Counted from the stretch's first letter, positions 16,410-25,005 are shown. The stretch: 40,626 nucleotides of DNA from Maritimibacter sp. REDSEA-S28_B5 (GCA_001626765.1 LUOO01000041.1:1-40626); one strand, 5' to 3'. Numbers and translations: made by a program. The notes: generated by a model not told the origin, from the letters alone.

Positions 16410-17218
16410 GGACGACCTTCCCGCGCGCACGGAGAATTCTGTTCGGGACCGCCGCGGCGGTGGCCGTGACGATAGGCATGGCGCCCGTGCCTGTCATCGC
16501 CCAGGGCGTGCCGACCGTCGACACCCAGAACATCGCCCAGGAAATCCGCCAGCTGCAGCAGATGCTGCAGGATTTCGGGATCCAGACCGACCAGCTGGAC
16601 ACGCTCCTCGAACAGCTCGATCTCGTGCAGCAGCAACTCGACCAGCTGAACCAGATGTATGCCTCGCTCACCGGCGCGCGGGATCGCATCCTGGGTCTTT
16701 TCATGGGTGGTGATCTCGACGGGCTGCTCGAGGCGGATTTCTCCGACATCGGCGATCTGATTACCGGCATCCAGCAGGGCGACTGGAGCGCGCTCCTCGG
16801 CTCCTCCGCCGGACCGCTTCGCACCCAGATGGAGACCGCGCTGGCGAGCGCCGGCTTCGACGAGGACAGCCTTGCCGAAATCGCCCGCAGCGGCAGCCCC
16901 GGCGCGCAAGGGGTGGCCACCCGCGCCACCACCGGGGCCGTGCTCTCGGCCGCGGCGCAGAACAGCCATGCCGAGGCCGCGCAGTCGCTGGAACGCGTCG
17001 AGCGCCTGGTGGAGATGATCCCGGACATGGCCGATCTGAAAGAGTCGATGGATCACAACACCCGGGTGACTGCCGAACTTGCCATCGCGATGACCCGGAT
17101 GTGGGAGCTCGAGGCGATCCAGACCGTCGGCGCGGGCAATGCGGGCGTGGTCGATGCCGCGACCATCGCCGAGGAACGCCGCTACATGGACTTCACCCTG
17201 CCGGAACTTCGTCCATGA
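16406..17218 (+). CDS. virB5: VirB5-like pilus-tip protein
   Basis: A 270-residue secreted protein with a signal peptide (to about residue 33, VIAQG), a glutamine-rich coiled-coil region (residues 40-90, QEIRQLQQMLQDF to QQLDQLNQMY) and a helical C-terminal domain, as in the VirB5/TraC family. It would sit at the pilus tip and help host contact. Its last residues repeat the tail motif of the preceding transglycosylase. The stop overlaps the virB8 ATG. Confidence 0.82.
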   Translation: MRTTFPRARRILFGTAAAVAVTIGMAPVPVIAQGVPTVDTQNIAQEIRQLQQMLQDFGIQTDQLDTLLEQLDLVQQQLDQLNQMYASLTGARDRILGLFMGGDLDGLLEADFSDIGDLITGIQQGDWSALLGSSAGPLRTQMETALASAGFDEDSLAEIARSGSPGAQGVATRATTGAVLSAAAQNSHAEAAQSLERVERLVEMIPDMADLKESMDHNTRVTAELAIAMTRMWELEAIQTVGAGNAGVVDAATIAEERRYMDFTLPELRP

Positions 17219-17874
17219 CGATGGGAACGGGCATCGACGCGATCGTCGAGGAGGAACTGGTCTATGGCGCGCTGCGGCGCGAAGAGACCTGGCGCAAGAT
17301 CGGCATCGGCGGCGCGGTCTTCGGCGTATTGGGCTGCCTCTCGGCCGCCGCCGTCGCCCTTCTGATCGAGGTCCCGCCCCCGGTCGTCGTCCCCTTCGAT
17401 CCGGCCACTGGTCTCGCCCTGCCGAACGCCGCCGTCCAGACCGTGACGCTCGCCGAGCGTCCCGCGGTGATCGAGGCGCAGATCTACCGCTACATCACCG
17501 ACCGCGAGACCTACAACCAGCTCGACAATGACCTGCGCGTGCGCCGGGTGCTGGCACAATCTAAGGGCGCGGCCGAGGCCAGCATGCGCGCGACCTGGAC
17601 CAGCGGACAGGAATCCTATCCGCCGACCCGCTATGGGGCTGGGGCCGAGATGGCGGTCGAGATCGCCAGCATCACCCTCATCGGCGAGAACCGCGCGCAG
17701 GTGCGCCTGCGCAAGCGCCTGACCGGCCCGCAGGGCGTGCAGGACGGCGCCTTCACCGCCACGCTGATGTTCGAGTTCCACCCCGAGACCCCGCGCGTCC
17801 TCGACGAGGTCTGGCAGAACCCCTTCGGCTTCACCGTCACGCAATATGCCATCAGATCGGACCGCGCCGAATGA
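17215..17874 (+). CDS. virB8: VirB8 inner-membrane assembly factor
   Basis: A 219-residue protein with a short cytoplasmic N-terminus, one membrane segment (about residues 26-48, GGAVFGVLGCLSAAAVALLI) and a periplasmic NTF2-like domain, as in VirB8. The ATG at 17215 overlaps the VirB5 stop. Earlier in-frame starts inside virB5 give a spurious Arg-rich leader. VirB8 links inner-membrane and core-complex parts. Confidence 0.9.
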   Translation: MTMGTGIDAIVEEELVYGALRREETWRKIGIGGAVFGVLGCLSAAAVALLIEVPPPVVVPFDPATGLALPNAAVQTVTLAERPAVIEAQIYRYITDRETYNQLDNDLRVRRVLAQSKGAAEASMRATWTSGQESYPPTRYGAGAEMAVEIASITLIGENRAQVRLRKRLTGPQGVQDGAFTATLMFEFHPETPRVLDEVWQNPFGFTVTQYAIRSDRAE

Positions 17875-18578
17875 CGACCCGCCTTTCCCTATCCGGCCTC
17901 TTCCTCGCCGCGGCGGTTTCTGCCGGACTCCCCGCTTGGGCCGAAACCACGCCCGGTCGGGGTGCCCATGACAGCCGCGTCCGGATCGCGACCTGGGTGG
18001 ACGGCCAGGTGTTCCGCGTCGTCACCAGCCTCACCCGCGTGACCACGGTCGAGTTCGGCGAGGGCGAGACCATCCGCTCGATCATCGCCGGCGACACCGT
18101 CGGCTTCCAGTTCGACGCGGTCCCGGGCGGGCGCGCCTTCGCGATCAAACCCGTGGCCTCGGGCGTTGCCACCAATATCACCGTCTACACCAACCGGCGC
18201 TCCTACTACTTCCATGTCGTCGAGGCACGCGAGACCCCGCATTACGTCGTGCAGTTCCGCTACCCCGAAAACCGCAACGCACCCCGGCAGGCGGTGGCGG
18301 CCGCCGCGCCCAATGCCAATTACGGCGCGAGCGCGCAGCGCGAGTTCACACCACTCTCGGTCTGGGACGATGGCACTTTCACCTATTTCCGCTTCGCGCG
18401 GAACGCGCCCGTCCCGGCGATCTTCCGTCACGCCCGCGGCGCGGAGCGCTCGGTCAACAGCCAGGCGCAGGCGGATGGCGTGATCCGGGTCTCCGGCGTG
18501 AACTCCGAATGGGTGCTGCGCCTCGGCGACGAGGTGGTCTGCATCCAGGAGCTAGGCCGCAGGGGAGCGGGCGCATGA
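17871..18578 (+). CDS. virB9: VirB9 outer-membrane core component
   Basis: A 235-residue protein with a signal peptide (ends PAWAE near residue 25), the N-terminal VirB9 domain (GQVFRVVTSLTRVTTVEF) and the C-terminal domain (FTPLSVWDDGTFTYFRF) that forms the outer-membrane pore with VirB7 and VirB10. Overlaps virB8 and virB10 by 4 bases each. Confidence 0.94.
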   Translation: MTTRLSLSGLFLAAAVSAGLPAWAETTPGRGAHDSRVRIATWVDGQVFRVVTSLTRVTTVEFGEGETIRSIIAGDTVGFQFDAVPGGRAFAIKPVASGVATNITVYTNRRSYYFHVVEARETPHYVVQFRYPENRNAPRQAVAAAAPNANYGASAQREFTPLSVWDDGTFTYFRFARNAPVPAIFRHARGAERSVNSQAQADGVIRVSGVNSEWVLRLGDEVVCIQELGRRGAGA

Positions 18579-19783
18579 GCAACGAGCCCGACGATCTCGC
18601 GGCCCGTCTTGCCGCGCTCGAAGGCGCGAGTGGGAAGAAGGCGGGGGTCCGGCGCCCGTCCCCGGTCACGGCCCTTCTCGGCGTGCTCGGGATCGCGGGT
18701 CTGGGCGGTCTCGCCTATGCCGCGTTCCAGCCCGAGGGGTCGGCACCGATGCCGACCGCCGCGCCGGCCGAGTTCCAGGACCAGGGGTCGGGCTTCGGCG
18801 ACCTGGTGCCCGCCGTCCTGCCGGTCCGGACCCCGGAGCCGACACCGGCGGACGCCGGACCGTCCGAGACCGAGCGCGCTCTGGCGGAAGCTCTTGCGGC
18901 GGTCCGGGCCGAACTCGATGCGCTCCTGGCCAAGGAGGCGGAGCCATCGTCCGCCGCCGCCGATGCCGCCATCGCCGATCTGACCGCGCAGATCGCGGCG
19001 CTGCAGGCAGCGGGCGAAGAGTCCCGCCGCGCCTTCGAGCGGCAGCTGACCGAGCGCGACCGGGCGCTGGAACAGATGCGTATGGATCTGGAACTGGCGC
19101 AGCTGCAACAGCCAGCACCGGCCGCGCTCGGGCCCACCGAGGAAGAGCTGCGTCTCGCCGAGCTCGAACGCCGCCGCGCGGCGGAAGCCGAGGCCCGCGC
19201 CGAACGCATCGCCTCACCAATGATCGCCTTCTCCGGGGCCGGGAACGGGCCCAGGGACGGGGCCATCGAGGCCCGGCTGAACGCCGACGAGACCTTCGTC
19301 CGGTCCGGTGCGCAGGTCGCCGAGGTGACGCGCGCGGAGGTGATCGCCAACCCGTCCCACACCGTGCCGCAGGGCACGATGATCCAGGCGGTGACCGAGA
19401 CCGCGCTCGACAGCAGCTTACCCGGCGCGATCCGGGCCATCGTCTCCGAGGACGTGCATGCCTTCGACGGCTCCCGCGTCCTGATCCCACGCGGGTCGCG
19501 GCTGATCGGGCGCTACCGATCGGACGTGGCGCTGGCACAATCCCGGGTGATGGTGGCCTGGGACCGGATCATCCTGCCCGACAACCAGTCGGTCCAGATC
19601 AGCGCCTATGGCGGGGACGAACTCGGGCGTTCCGGTACCACGGGTTTCGTCGACACGCGCTTCGCCGAACGCTTCGGCTCTGCCGCGCTCATGCAGGACT
19701 ACCTCGCGATCAAGCCGGTCATCCATGTCGACCAGGGCACGCGGATCACCGTCATGGTCGACCGCGACCTCGAGATCTTCTGA
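18575..19783 (+). CDS. virB10: VirB10 core-complex scaffold
   Basis: A 402-residue protein with a cytoplasmic N-terminus, a membrane helix at about residues 29-50 (VTALLGVLGIAGLGGLAYAA), a long coiled coil (about 85-205) and a C-terminal TrbI/VirB10 beta-barrel domain (VTETALDSSLPGAIRAIV to ITVMVDRDLE). It spans both membranes. I use the ATG at 18575, overlapping the VirB9 stop; the upstream ATG at 18509 is within virB9. Confidence 0.95.
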   Translation: MSNEPDDLAARLAALEGASGKKAGVRRPSPVTALLGVLGIAGLGGLAYAAFQPEGSAPMPTAAPAEFQDQGSGFGDLVPAVLPVRTPEPTPADAGPSETERALAEALAAVRAELDALLAKEAEPSSAAADAAIADLTAQIAALQAAGEESRRAFERQLTERDRALEQMRMDLELAQLQQPAPAALGPTEEELRLAELERRRAAEAEARAERIASPMIAFSGAGNGPRDGAIEARLNADETFVRSGAQVAEVTRAEVIANPSHTVPQGTMIQAVTETALDSSLPGAIRAIVSEDVHAFDGSRVLIPRGSRLIGRYRSDVALAQSRVMVAWDRIILPDNQSVQISAYGGDELGRSGTTGFVDTRFAERFGSAALMQDYLAIKPVIHVDQGTRITVMVDRDLEIF

Positions 19784-19784
19784 C

Positions 19785-20771
19785 ATGGCGGCGAGCTACC
19801 TCGAAGCCTCGCTCGATGCGCTGGCGCCCGCGATCGGCCGTCCGGACGTGATCGAGATTTGCATCAACCCCGACGGCAGCACCTGGGGTGAGTTCCACGG
19901 CGATCATTTCATGTCCGCGCTCGGCACGCCCTTGAGCCAGACCGCCATCAAGGATCTCGGCAACCAGATCGCCTCGGCCGCGGGCACGACGCTCAGCCAG
20001 AAGAAACCCATCGTCTCGGTCAGCATCCTCTACCGGGACCGCCCGATCCGCGCCCAAGTGATCCAGCCGCCTGCCGTCGAGGGCGGCTTCTCGATCTCGC
20101 TCCGGTTCTTCTCGAGCCTGCCGCTGGAAGAGATCAAACTCGCTTATCTCTTCGACCAGGAGACCAGCCTCGAGGCGCTGCGGCGCGAGCGGAACCTCGC
20201 CCTACGCGAGGTCGTGGCAACGGGCGACATTGACGCGGCGCTCAGGTTCTGCGTGGAAAATAAGCTCAATATGATCGTCTCTGGCGGGACCTCGACCGGT
20301 AAGACCGTCGCGGCACGGAAGATCCTCTCCCTCGTCCCGGACGCGGAGCGGATCGTCACTATCGAGGAGGCGGCCGAGTTACGGCCCGGACAGCCGAACG
20401 CAGTGACTCTGATCTCGGATCGGGAAAGCGATACGCGCGGCGCCGACCAGCTCCTGACCTCGACCCTGCGGATGCGGCCCGACCGCATCGTGCTCGGCGA
20501 GGTCCGGGGCAAAGAGGCCATGACCTTCCTCGAGGCGATCAACACCGGCCATGGCGGCTCGCTCACAACGCTCCACGCGGAAACCCCCCAGCTCGCGGTG
20601 AGACGGCTTGCCATCGCCGCGCTGAAGACCGATCTGCCCCTGACCTACACCGACATGATCCGCTACATCGAAGGCTCGATCGACGTCATCATCCAGGCCG
20701 GCCGCCACAAGGGCGCGCGCGGCATCACCGAATTCTACCTGCCCGGCCAGACCGAAGACCCGGGTCAGTGA
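19785..20771 (+). CDS. virB11: VirB11 traffic ATPase
   Basis: A 328-residue hexameric ATPase of the GspE/VirB11 family. Walker A is GGTSTGKT (about residues 166-173), followed by the Asp box (IVTIEEAAEL), Walker B-like LRMRPDRIVLGEVRG and the His box (GHGGSLTTLHAE). The ATG at 19785 follows the virB10 stop by one base. VirB11 switches the system between pilus building and substrate transfer. Confidence 0.96.
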   Translation: MAASYLEASLDALAPAIGRPDVIEICINPDGSTWGEFHGDHFMSALGTPLSQTAIKDLGNQIASAAGTTLSQKKPIVSVSILYRDRPIRAQVIQPPAVEGGFSISLRFFSSLPLEEIKLAYLFDQETSLEALRRERNLALREVVATGDIDAALRFCVENKLNMIVSGGTSTGKTVAARKILSLVPDAERIVTIEEAAELRPGQPNAVTLISDRESDTRGADQLLTSTLRMRPDRIVLGEVRGKEAMTFLEAINTGHGGSLTTLHAETPQLAVRRLAIAALKTDLPLTYTDMIRYIEGSIDVIIQAGRHKGARGITEFYLPGQTEDPGQ

Positions 20772-20788
20772 CAATCAAAGGATACCCC

Positions 20789-21208
20789 ATGCGCCTTCCC
20801 AACATTGCCATCCTTGTCGTTCTTGGTGCCGGTCCGGCATGGGCCGAGGGCGCGCCCGATGTGTCGACCGACCTCACGGTCGACATGGCGCCGCAGCAGT
20901 TCCGCATCTGTAACGACCGTCCCGCGCGCCCCGCCTGGATGGATGAACTGCATCCCCGCGAAGCCTACAAGGCGGTGACGATGATGGATCTCTACGAGTT
21001 GAGGGCTTGGGAGCGGATCGCAGAAACTGGAGACTGTTCCTGCGAGGTACGTTTCCCGGAATGGGATGGTGCTGACAAAGAGTACCAAGAACGGTTCGAT
21101 GCACTGCCACAACCAGATCACACCGCACTGCGGCTTGAGTGGGTCGATACACGCAAGTCGCTGGAAGCCAGCGTACGACCGATCTGTGAATCCCAAGGCA
21201 ACTGGTAA
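20789..21208 (+). CDS. secreted hypothetical protein between virB11 and virB6
   Basis: A 139-residue protein with a signal peptide (MRLPNIAILVVLGAGPAWAE) and a mature part with four cysteines (FRIC, CSC, PIC). The ATG at 20789 follows an AAAGGA site by 8 bases; the GTG at 20768 is less likely. I do not know its family. Its slot in the operon suggests a periplasmic accessory or entry-exclusion-like protein. Its stop overlaps the virB6 start (TAATG). Confidence 0.7.
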   Translation: MRLPNIAILVVLGAGPAWAEGAPDVSTDLTVDMAPQQFRICNDRPARPAWMDELHPREAYKAVTMMDLYELRAWERIAETGDCSCEVRFPEWDGADKEYQERFDALPQPDHTALRLEWVDTRKSLEASVRPICESQGNW

Positions 21209-22236
21209 TGGGCGTCGTCAGCTGGATGGTCGGAACGGCGGACGCCTTCCTCGCCGATGCCGCGGAGTCCCAGTTCGGGGCGGTCGCGAGCAATATCGGC
21301 ACGATCGTCCTGCTGATGGTGACCCTCTCGGCCATCGGGCTCTTCATCAACATGGCCTTCCAGTACCGCAGCATGGATGGCGCGAGCTTCTTCTGGTACC
21401 TCATGAAGTTGATGCTTGTCGGGCTATTCGCCTTCAACTGGGTCCAGTTCAATGCGGTCGCCAACGCGGTGATCGGAGGCTTGGACTATGTTGCGGGCGC
21501 ACTGATCTCGTCCGTGGGGGGCGGTGGGGCAGGGGCCACCTACTTTGCTACTGAATTTGACTTCCTGATCGAGAAGTTCAGCCAATATCTGAACGCCATC
21601 GGAAGCAACCTGAACTGGATGACCGGCGCGATCCTAGGCGGTATCGGGCTCGTTCTCCTGAGCCTCCTCGGCTTCATGACCGGCATCGTGCTGATCTTTG
21701 CGAAGATGATGCTGACCCTGATGCTCGGCCTCGCGCCGGTGATGATCGCATTCTCGCTCTTCGAGGCGACCAAGGATTTCTTCCACCGTTGGGTCTCGAC
21801 GACCGTCAGCTATGCGTTCTACCCGGTCGTCATCGCCGCCATGTTCTCGACTGTCGTCGGCATGGCCAATGCTTTGCTCGCCCAGCTCGGAGATCCGGGC
21901 TCCGCCACCAATATCGGATCGCTCATCCCGTTCTTCGTCATGGTGTTCCTGGCCAAGGGGTTCGTTGCGGCGACGCCGCTGATCGTGCGGGGGCTGTCGG
22001 GGAATTTCATGGTGGTGGCAGGGCCGAATGCGTTTGGTGGGGCTGCCGGAGTGGTCCGAGGTTTGGTCAATACTTCAGGCGTTCAGGGGCGGTCGCGGAT
22101 CGGGGCGCTGACCACCGGGGAGATGGTGGGGCGCGCAACAGCTAAAGCTCCTTCGGCGGTTGCAGTTACCGCAAGGATAAGCGGCGGACAGATAACGCGG
22201 ATGGCGGAGAGAGCGCGGCGGCTCGGTCGGTCATGA
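21208..22236 (+). CDS. virB6: VirB6 polytopic channel component
   Basis: A 342-residue inner-membrane protein of the TrbL/VirB6 family with an N-terminal helix, a central loop, five or more membrane segments (for example IGTIVLLMVTLSAIGLFI and GAILGGIGLVLLSLLGF) and a conserved-looking APVMIAFSLFEATKDFF stretch, ending in a basic tail. It forms part of the DNA channel. It is the last virB gene here; no virD4 follows. Confidence 0.92.
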   Translation: MGVVSWMVGTADAFLADAAESQFGAVASNIGTIVLLMVTLSAIGLFINMAFQYRSMDGASFFWYLMKLMLVGLFAFNWVQFNAVANAVIGGLDYVAGALISSVGGGGAGATYFATEFDFLIEKFSQYLNAIGSNLNWMTGAILGGIGLVLLSLLGFMTGIVLIFAKMMLTLMLGLAPVMIAFSLFEATKDFFHRWVSTTVSYAFYPVVIAAMFSTVVGMANALLAQLGDPGSATNIGSLIPFFVMVFLAKGFVAATPLIVRGLSGNFMVVAGPNAFGGAAGVVRGLVNTSGVQGRSRIGALTTGEMVGRATAKAPSAVAVTARISGGQITRMAERARRLGRS

Positions 22237-22266
22237 GCGAGAATTCGCAGAAAGAACTAGTCGCGC

Positions 22267-22283
22267 CGGCATTGCTGATGCCG
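22267..22283 (+). terminator. weak hairpin after virB6
   Basis: CGGCAT-TGCTG-ATGCCG, a 6-bp stem 30 bases after the virB6 stop, without a T-run. It may end the virB transcript, with low certainty. The rest of 22237-22489 holds no gene I can support. Confidence 0.3.
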
Positions 22284-22489
22284 CGGACAGTTAAACTGAG
22301 AAGCAACCATTCGCTCACAAGGCAAGCACAGATCGACGAGAACCAAGCTTGGGCAGCATGGCTTCGGACATGACGCACGCAGCTAGGCCTCTGCGACTTC
22401 GACCGGTTGCGCTGGCCACCAAGAAATTGTCACGACGAAATCCTGGGGCTCAAGACAACAGATAACCGTATCAACCGAAGGTACTTCAC

Positions 22490-22772
22490 ATGAAAAACCT
22501 GACCACTCCGCACCTGCCGGGCCTATGTCAGTCGGCCTGGCGGGTTACGCGGCAGCCGAAACATTCACCAAAGGAGACGTGAAGAAAATCGAGGCGCGGC
22601 GGGCAAAGTGACCATAATCCACGAGGAGGTCGTCGAGTTGGGTATGCCGGCGATGACGATGGTGTGCCGGGTCGCCGACCCGGCGATACTCAAGTCGCTT
22701 ACCGAGGGTTCTGAGATTCTGTTTCTCGCCAAGCGGTTCAACGGCAAGTTGACGGTGACGCAGCTTCAGTAG
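22490..22772 (+). pseudogene. frameshifted CusF-like copper chaperone
   Basis: The ATG at 22490 opens MKNLTT, then the signal-peptide reading continues in another frame as MSVGLAGYAAAETFTKGD, and the metal-binding part in a third: TIIHEEVVELGMPAMTM with the H and MxxMTM pattern of CusF-type Cu(I)-binding proteins, ending TVTQLQ. Two single-base shifts, near 22515-22530 and near 22603, separate the parts. An in-frame GTG at 22608 could still give the 54-residue C-terminal half. CusF-like proteins carry Cu(I) or Ag(I) in the periplasm, fitting the copper island that begins here. Confidence 0.75.
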
Positions 22773-22798
22773 CAGCTTCGGTCGCGGGCATGAATAGG

Positions 22799-22828
22799 AG
22801 CCGGGCGGCGCAAATCGGCCGCCCGGCT
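22799..22828. terminator. bidirectional terminator hairpin
   Basis: A perfect 11-bp stem, AGCCGGGCGGC (22799-22809) and GCCGCCCGGCT (22818-22828) around an 8-base loop, sits between the convergent cusF-like remnant and the glutaredoxin-MauE gene, whose stop codon it overlaps. Its strength and position fit a bidirectional terminator, although no T-run follows. Confidence 0.65.
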
Positions 22829-23591
22829 ACCAGCCCAGCACGTATTCTTTCAGCGGCATCCAGATCCCCATCGCGATCATCATGAGGTTTTCGGTTCGCG
22901 ACACGAACCCCAGCGGCACGTTGCTGCCGCCGCCGACGCAGGCGCATTTCAGTTCGCGCTTGTCGATATAGACCGCCTTGAAGACCGAAACCGCGCCGAC
23001 CGTGCCGATGAAGAGCGCCACCGGGGCCGATATCCAGGTCAGCGCGCCTGCCACCATCAGGATGCCGGCGAAAGCCTCGCCGAACGGGTAGACATAACCA
23101 TAGCGCACCCAGCGGCGAGCGAGCAGGTCGTAGTTTAAGAACATCGTCGAGAAGCTTTCGACATCCTGCAGTTTCTGCACCGCGAGGAAGCACATCGAGA
23201 TGGCGATGAACCACTCGAAGGCGCGCAAGGTCAGGATCGCGCCAAACATGGCCCAGCTGAGGCCGAGCGCCATCAGGAAAGCGACCGCGAAGATGGCGAT
23301 GACCGGCTGGTAGCTGGTTTCGTCCTCTTCCTTCACATCCTTGCCGAAATGCGCGCGCAGATCGTCGTATCCGCCGATTCGTTCATCCCCGATCCAGGTC
23401 TGGGGTGTCGTCTCGACACCGTGCTTCTCCATGAAGGCGTCGGTCTCGTCGCGGGTTGTCAGGTGGTGATCAGCGACATCGTATCCCTCACGCTCCAGCA
23501 GATCCTTGGATTTCAGGCCGTAGGGGCAGAGATGGTCGGGCATGACCATCCTGTAGAGCGTCGCGGTCTTGATGGGAGTCGTGTCGGCCAT
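22827..23591 (-). CDS. glutaredoxin-MauE/DoxX fusion protein
   Basis: A 254-residue protein. Residues about 8-85 are glutaredoxin-like, with the active-site region HLCPYG (C22) and the substrate-binding TTPQTWIGDERIGG. The second position of the usual CPYC is Gly, so it would work as a monothiol form. Residues about 92-254 carry four or five membrane segments of the MauE/DoxX redox-associated type, with a CAC pair near residue 218. The membrane part may pass electrons across the inner membrane. It lies downstream of the DUF305 gene on the same strand and is probably under CueR control. Confidence 0.8.
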   Translation of the reverse strand: MADTTPIKTATLYRMVMPDHLCPYGLKSKDLLEREGYDVADHHLTTRDETDAFMEKHGVETTPQTWIGDERIGGYDDLRAHFGKDVKEEDETSYQPVIAIFAVAFLMALGLSWAMFGAILTLRAFEWFIAISMCFLAVQKLQDVESFSTMFLNYDLLARRWVRYGYVYPFGEAFAGILMVAGALTWISAPVALFIGTVGAVSVFKAVYIDKRELKCACVGGGSNVPLGFVSRTENLMMIAMGIWMPLKEYVLGW

Positions 23592-23611
23592 GTCGCACCT
23601 CTCTCGTTTGG

Positions 23612-24484
23612 TTATCCGCCGCAGCTGTAGAAGCCCCGGTAGCCGGCGCTCAGTCCGGCATCGAGGTCGAGTATCATATCCGCTTCGGCGGGGTCTGGTC
23701 TGGCCGATCCGAGGGTGTCCGTGCTGTCACCCGGCGCGCCAATGCGAATTGTCAGGCCGCCGGTGCCGAACTCGGTCGCCGAGGCCGCATCGACGCGAAC
23801 GAGATCCCCGCTGAGTTTGATCAGGCCAGCGGTCTGCCCGTCCACTTCGCCTATCGCGAGTGCGGGTCGGCTGCCGGTGGTGTAACTGAATGTGCAAGCT
23901 GCTCCAGCGGGGAATAGCGCCGCGATATCCTCATCGGTCAGGAAGCCGGGATCCAATACCGCGACATGCGCCGTGGACAGAGCCTGATCGAGACTTACGA
24001 CTTGGGGGCTTGAGGGCTCGGCGGTTTCGGTCGCGTCACCGGAAGCCTCAATGCTGTCGATGAGATAACGCATCTCGGCGATTTCCTTGTCCTGGGCATA
24101 GATGATTTCGTCGGCGAGCTTGCGGACGCGGGGATCCGAGATGTTCGCCCGGCTCGAGGTCATGATCGCAATCGAGTGGTGCGGGATCATCGCTCGCATG
24201 AAACTGGTGTCACCGACCGTGACCTGGCTACGGACGAGCCAGAGCGAGGCGGCGAAGGCAATCGCCGCACCGCCGAAGATCGCGGCATTGATCGCCTTGC
24301 TGGAATACATCGACTGCATGAAAGCAAGCATGATGATCGCCATGGTCGCACCCATCAACAGAGCCATATAGACGCGGGTCTCGGACCAGAACACATGGGT
24401 CAGGAGATAGGTATTGAGATACATCAAACCGAACATCACGACCGTCGAAGTCGCGATCATCGCGGCAAATCTCCAATATGACAT
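23612..24484 (-). CDS. membrane-anchored DUF305 protein
   Basis: A 290-residue protein with three or four N-terminal membrane segments (residues about 5-85), then a DUF305 domain with MIPHHSIAIMTSSRA (H102, H103) and the helix DEIIYAQDKEIAEM. DUF305 proteins are often linked to copper resistance (CopM-like). A C-terminal domain of about 120 residues, with ACTFSYTTGSRP and a final GYRGFYSCGG, is of a type I cannot name. The ATG at 24482-24484 was chosen over an upstream one at 24520. A CueR-type box lies 37 bases before the start. Confidence 0.82.
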   Translation of the reverse strand: MSYWRFAAMIATSTVVMFGLMYLNTYLLTHVFWSETRVYMALLMGATMAIIMLAFMQSMYSSKAINAAIFGGAAIAFAASLWLVRSQVTVGDTSFMRAMIPHHSIAIMTSSRANISDPRVRKLADEIIYAQDKEIAEMRYLIDSIEASGDATETAEPSSPQVVSLDQALSTAHVAVLDPGFLTDEDIAALFPAGAACTFSYTTGSRPALAIGEVDGQTAGLIKLSGDLVRVDAASATEFGTGGLTIRIGAPGDSTDTLGSARPDPAEADMILDLDAGLSAGYRGFYSCGG

Positions 24485-24520
24485 AGGCGCTCTCCCCTCT
24501 GGACATAGCAAAAGACACAC

Positions 24521-24551
24521 GGATAACGTCCTTCCAGCGCTGGAAGGTTCC
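24521..24551 (-). promoter_or_regulatory. CueR-type promoter of the DUF305 gene
   Basis: A perfect 18-bp palindrome CCTTCCAGCGCTGGAAGG at 24530-24547. On the minus strand it sits in the 19-base spacer between GGAACC (-35 position, 24546-24551) and TTATCC (24521-24526), the same layout as the copA promoter. Confidence 0.8.
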
Positions 24552-24588
24552 GAAACTCTTTACCGACAGGTGCGAGCGGATTGACGGA

Positions 24589-25005
24589 TTATTGTCGGTC
24601 TCTTGTAACGACAAGAAAGATCGTCGACGCAGAACAACTGATCAGAAGGAAGCCATTCAATGCCTCGACACCGGCAAGAAATCGCAAATGACCCGTGGGA
24701 TAAATATCGCCAAGCCCCAATGACGAGTAATTGACGACGGAGAAATAGAAGACGTCCATAAATGTTTCCACATTCGCTTGGGCGAAACCACCGATTCCAA
24801 TGCTGTCGCCCATACTGAATCCAACAGCATAGAGACCAGCTTCAAGAATGTGGGCGATCGCCAGAGAATAAAGTGCAACCAACAGATTGCCCGACCGGGA
24901 AAGAGAAGCGCGTTTGGTGACACTCATCACCAGGGACATCGCGCGAACATGTATGAGCCCACTCATACCAAAAAGCAGGACCGCAAAGAGGATTGCCCAG
25001 GTCAA
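24589..25005 (-). CDS. two-helix potassium-channel-like protein
   Basis: A short membrane protein with an N-terminal helix, a pore-like segment (SVVNYSSLGLGDIYP) matching the selectivity-filter pattern of two-helix K+ channels (TxGxGD), and a C-terminal helix (LNGFLLISCSAST). The start is uncertain: a TTG at 25003-25005 lies 15 bases after the CueR stop, while the longest reading begins at 25110 inside cueR. It follows copA and cueR on the same transcript. A link to membrane potential or ion balance under copper stress is inference. Confidence 0.7.
   Translation of the reverse strand: MTWAILFAVLLFGMSGLIHVRAMSLVMSVTKRASLSRSGNLLVALYSLAIAHILEAGLYAVGFSMGDSIGIGGFAQANVETFMDVFYFSVVNYSSLGLGDIYPTGHLRFLAGVEALNGFLLISCSASTIFLVVTRDRQ

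Noticed and set aside
18666..19538. 290-residue Arg-rich minus-strand frame opposite virB10
   Set aside because: Antisense shadow of VirB10 with no recognisable motif.
22237..22489. Possible gene remnant between virB6 and the cusF-like pseudogene
   Set aside because: No frame gives a recognisable protein; only a weak hairpin was seen.
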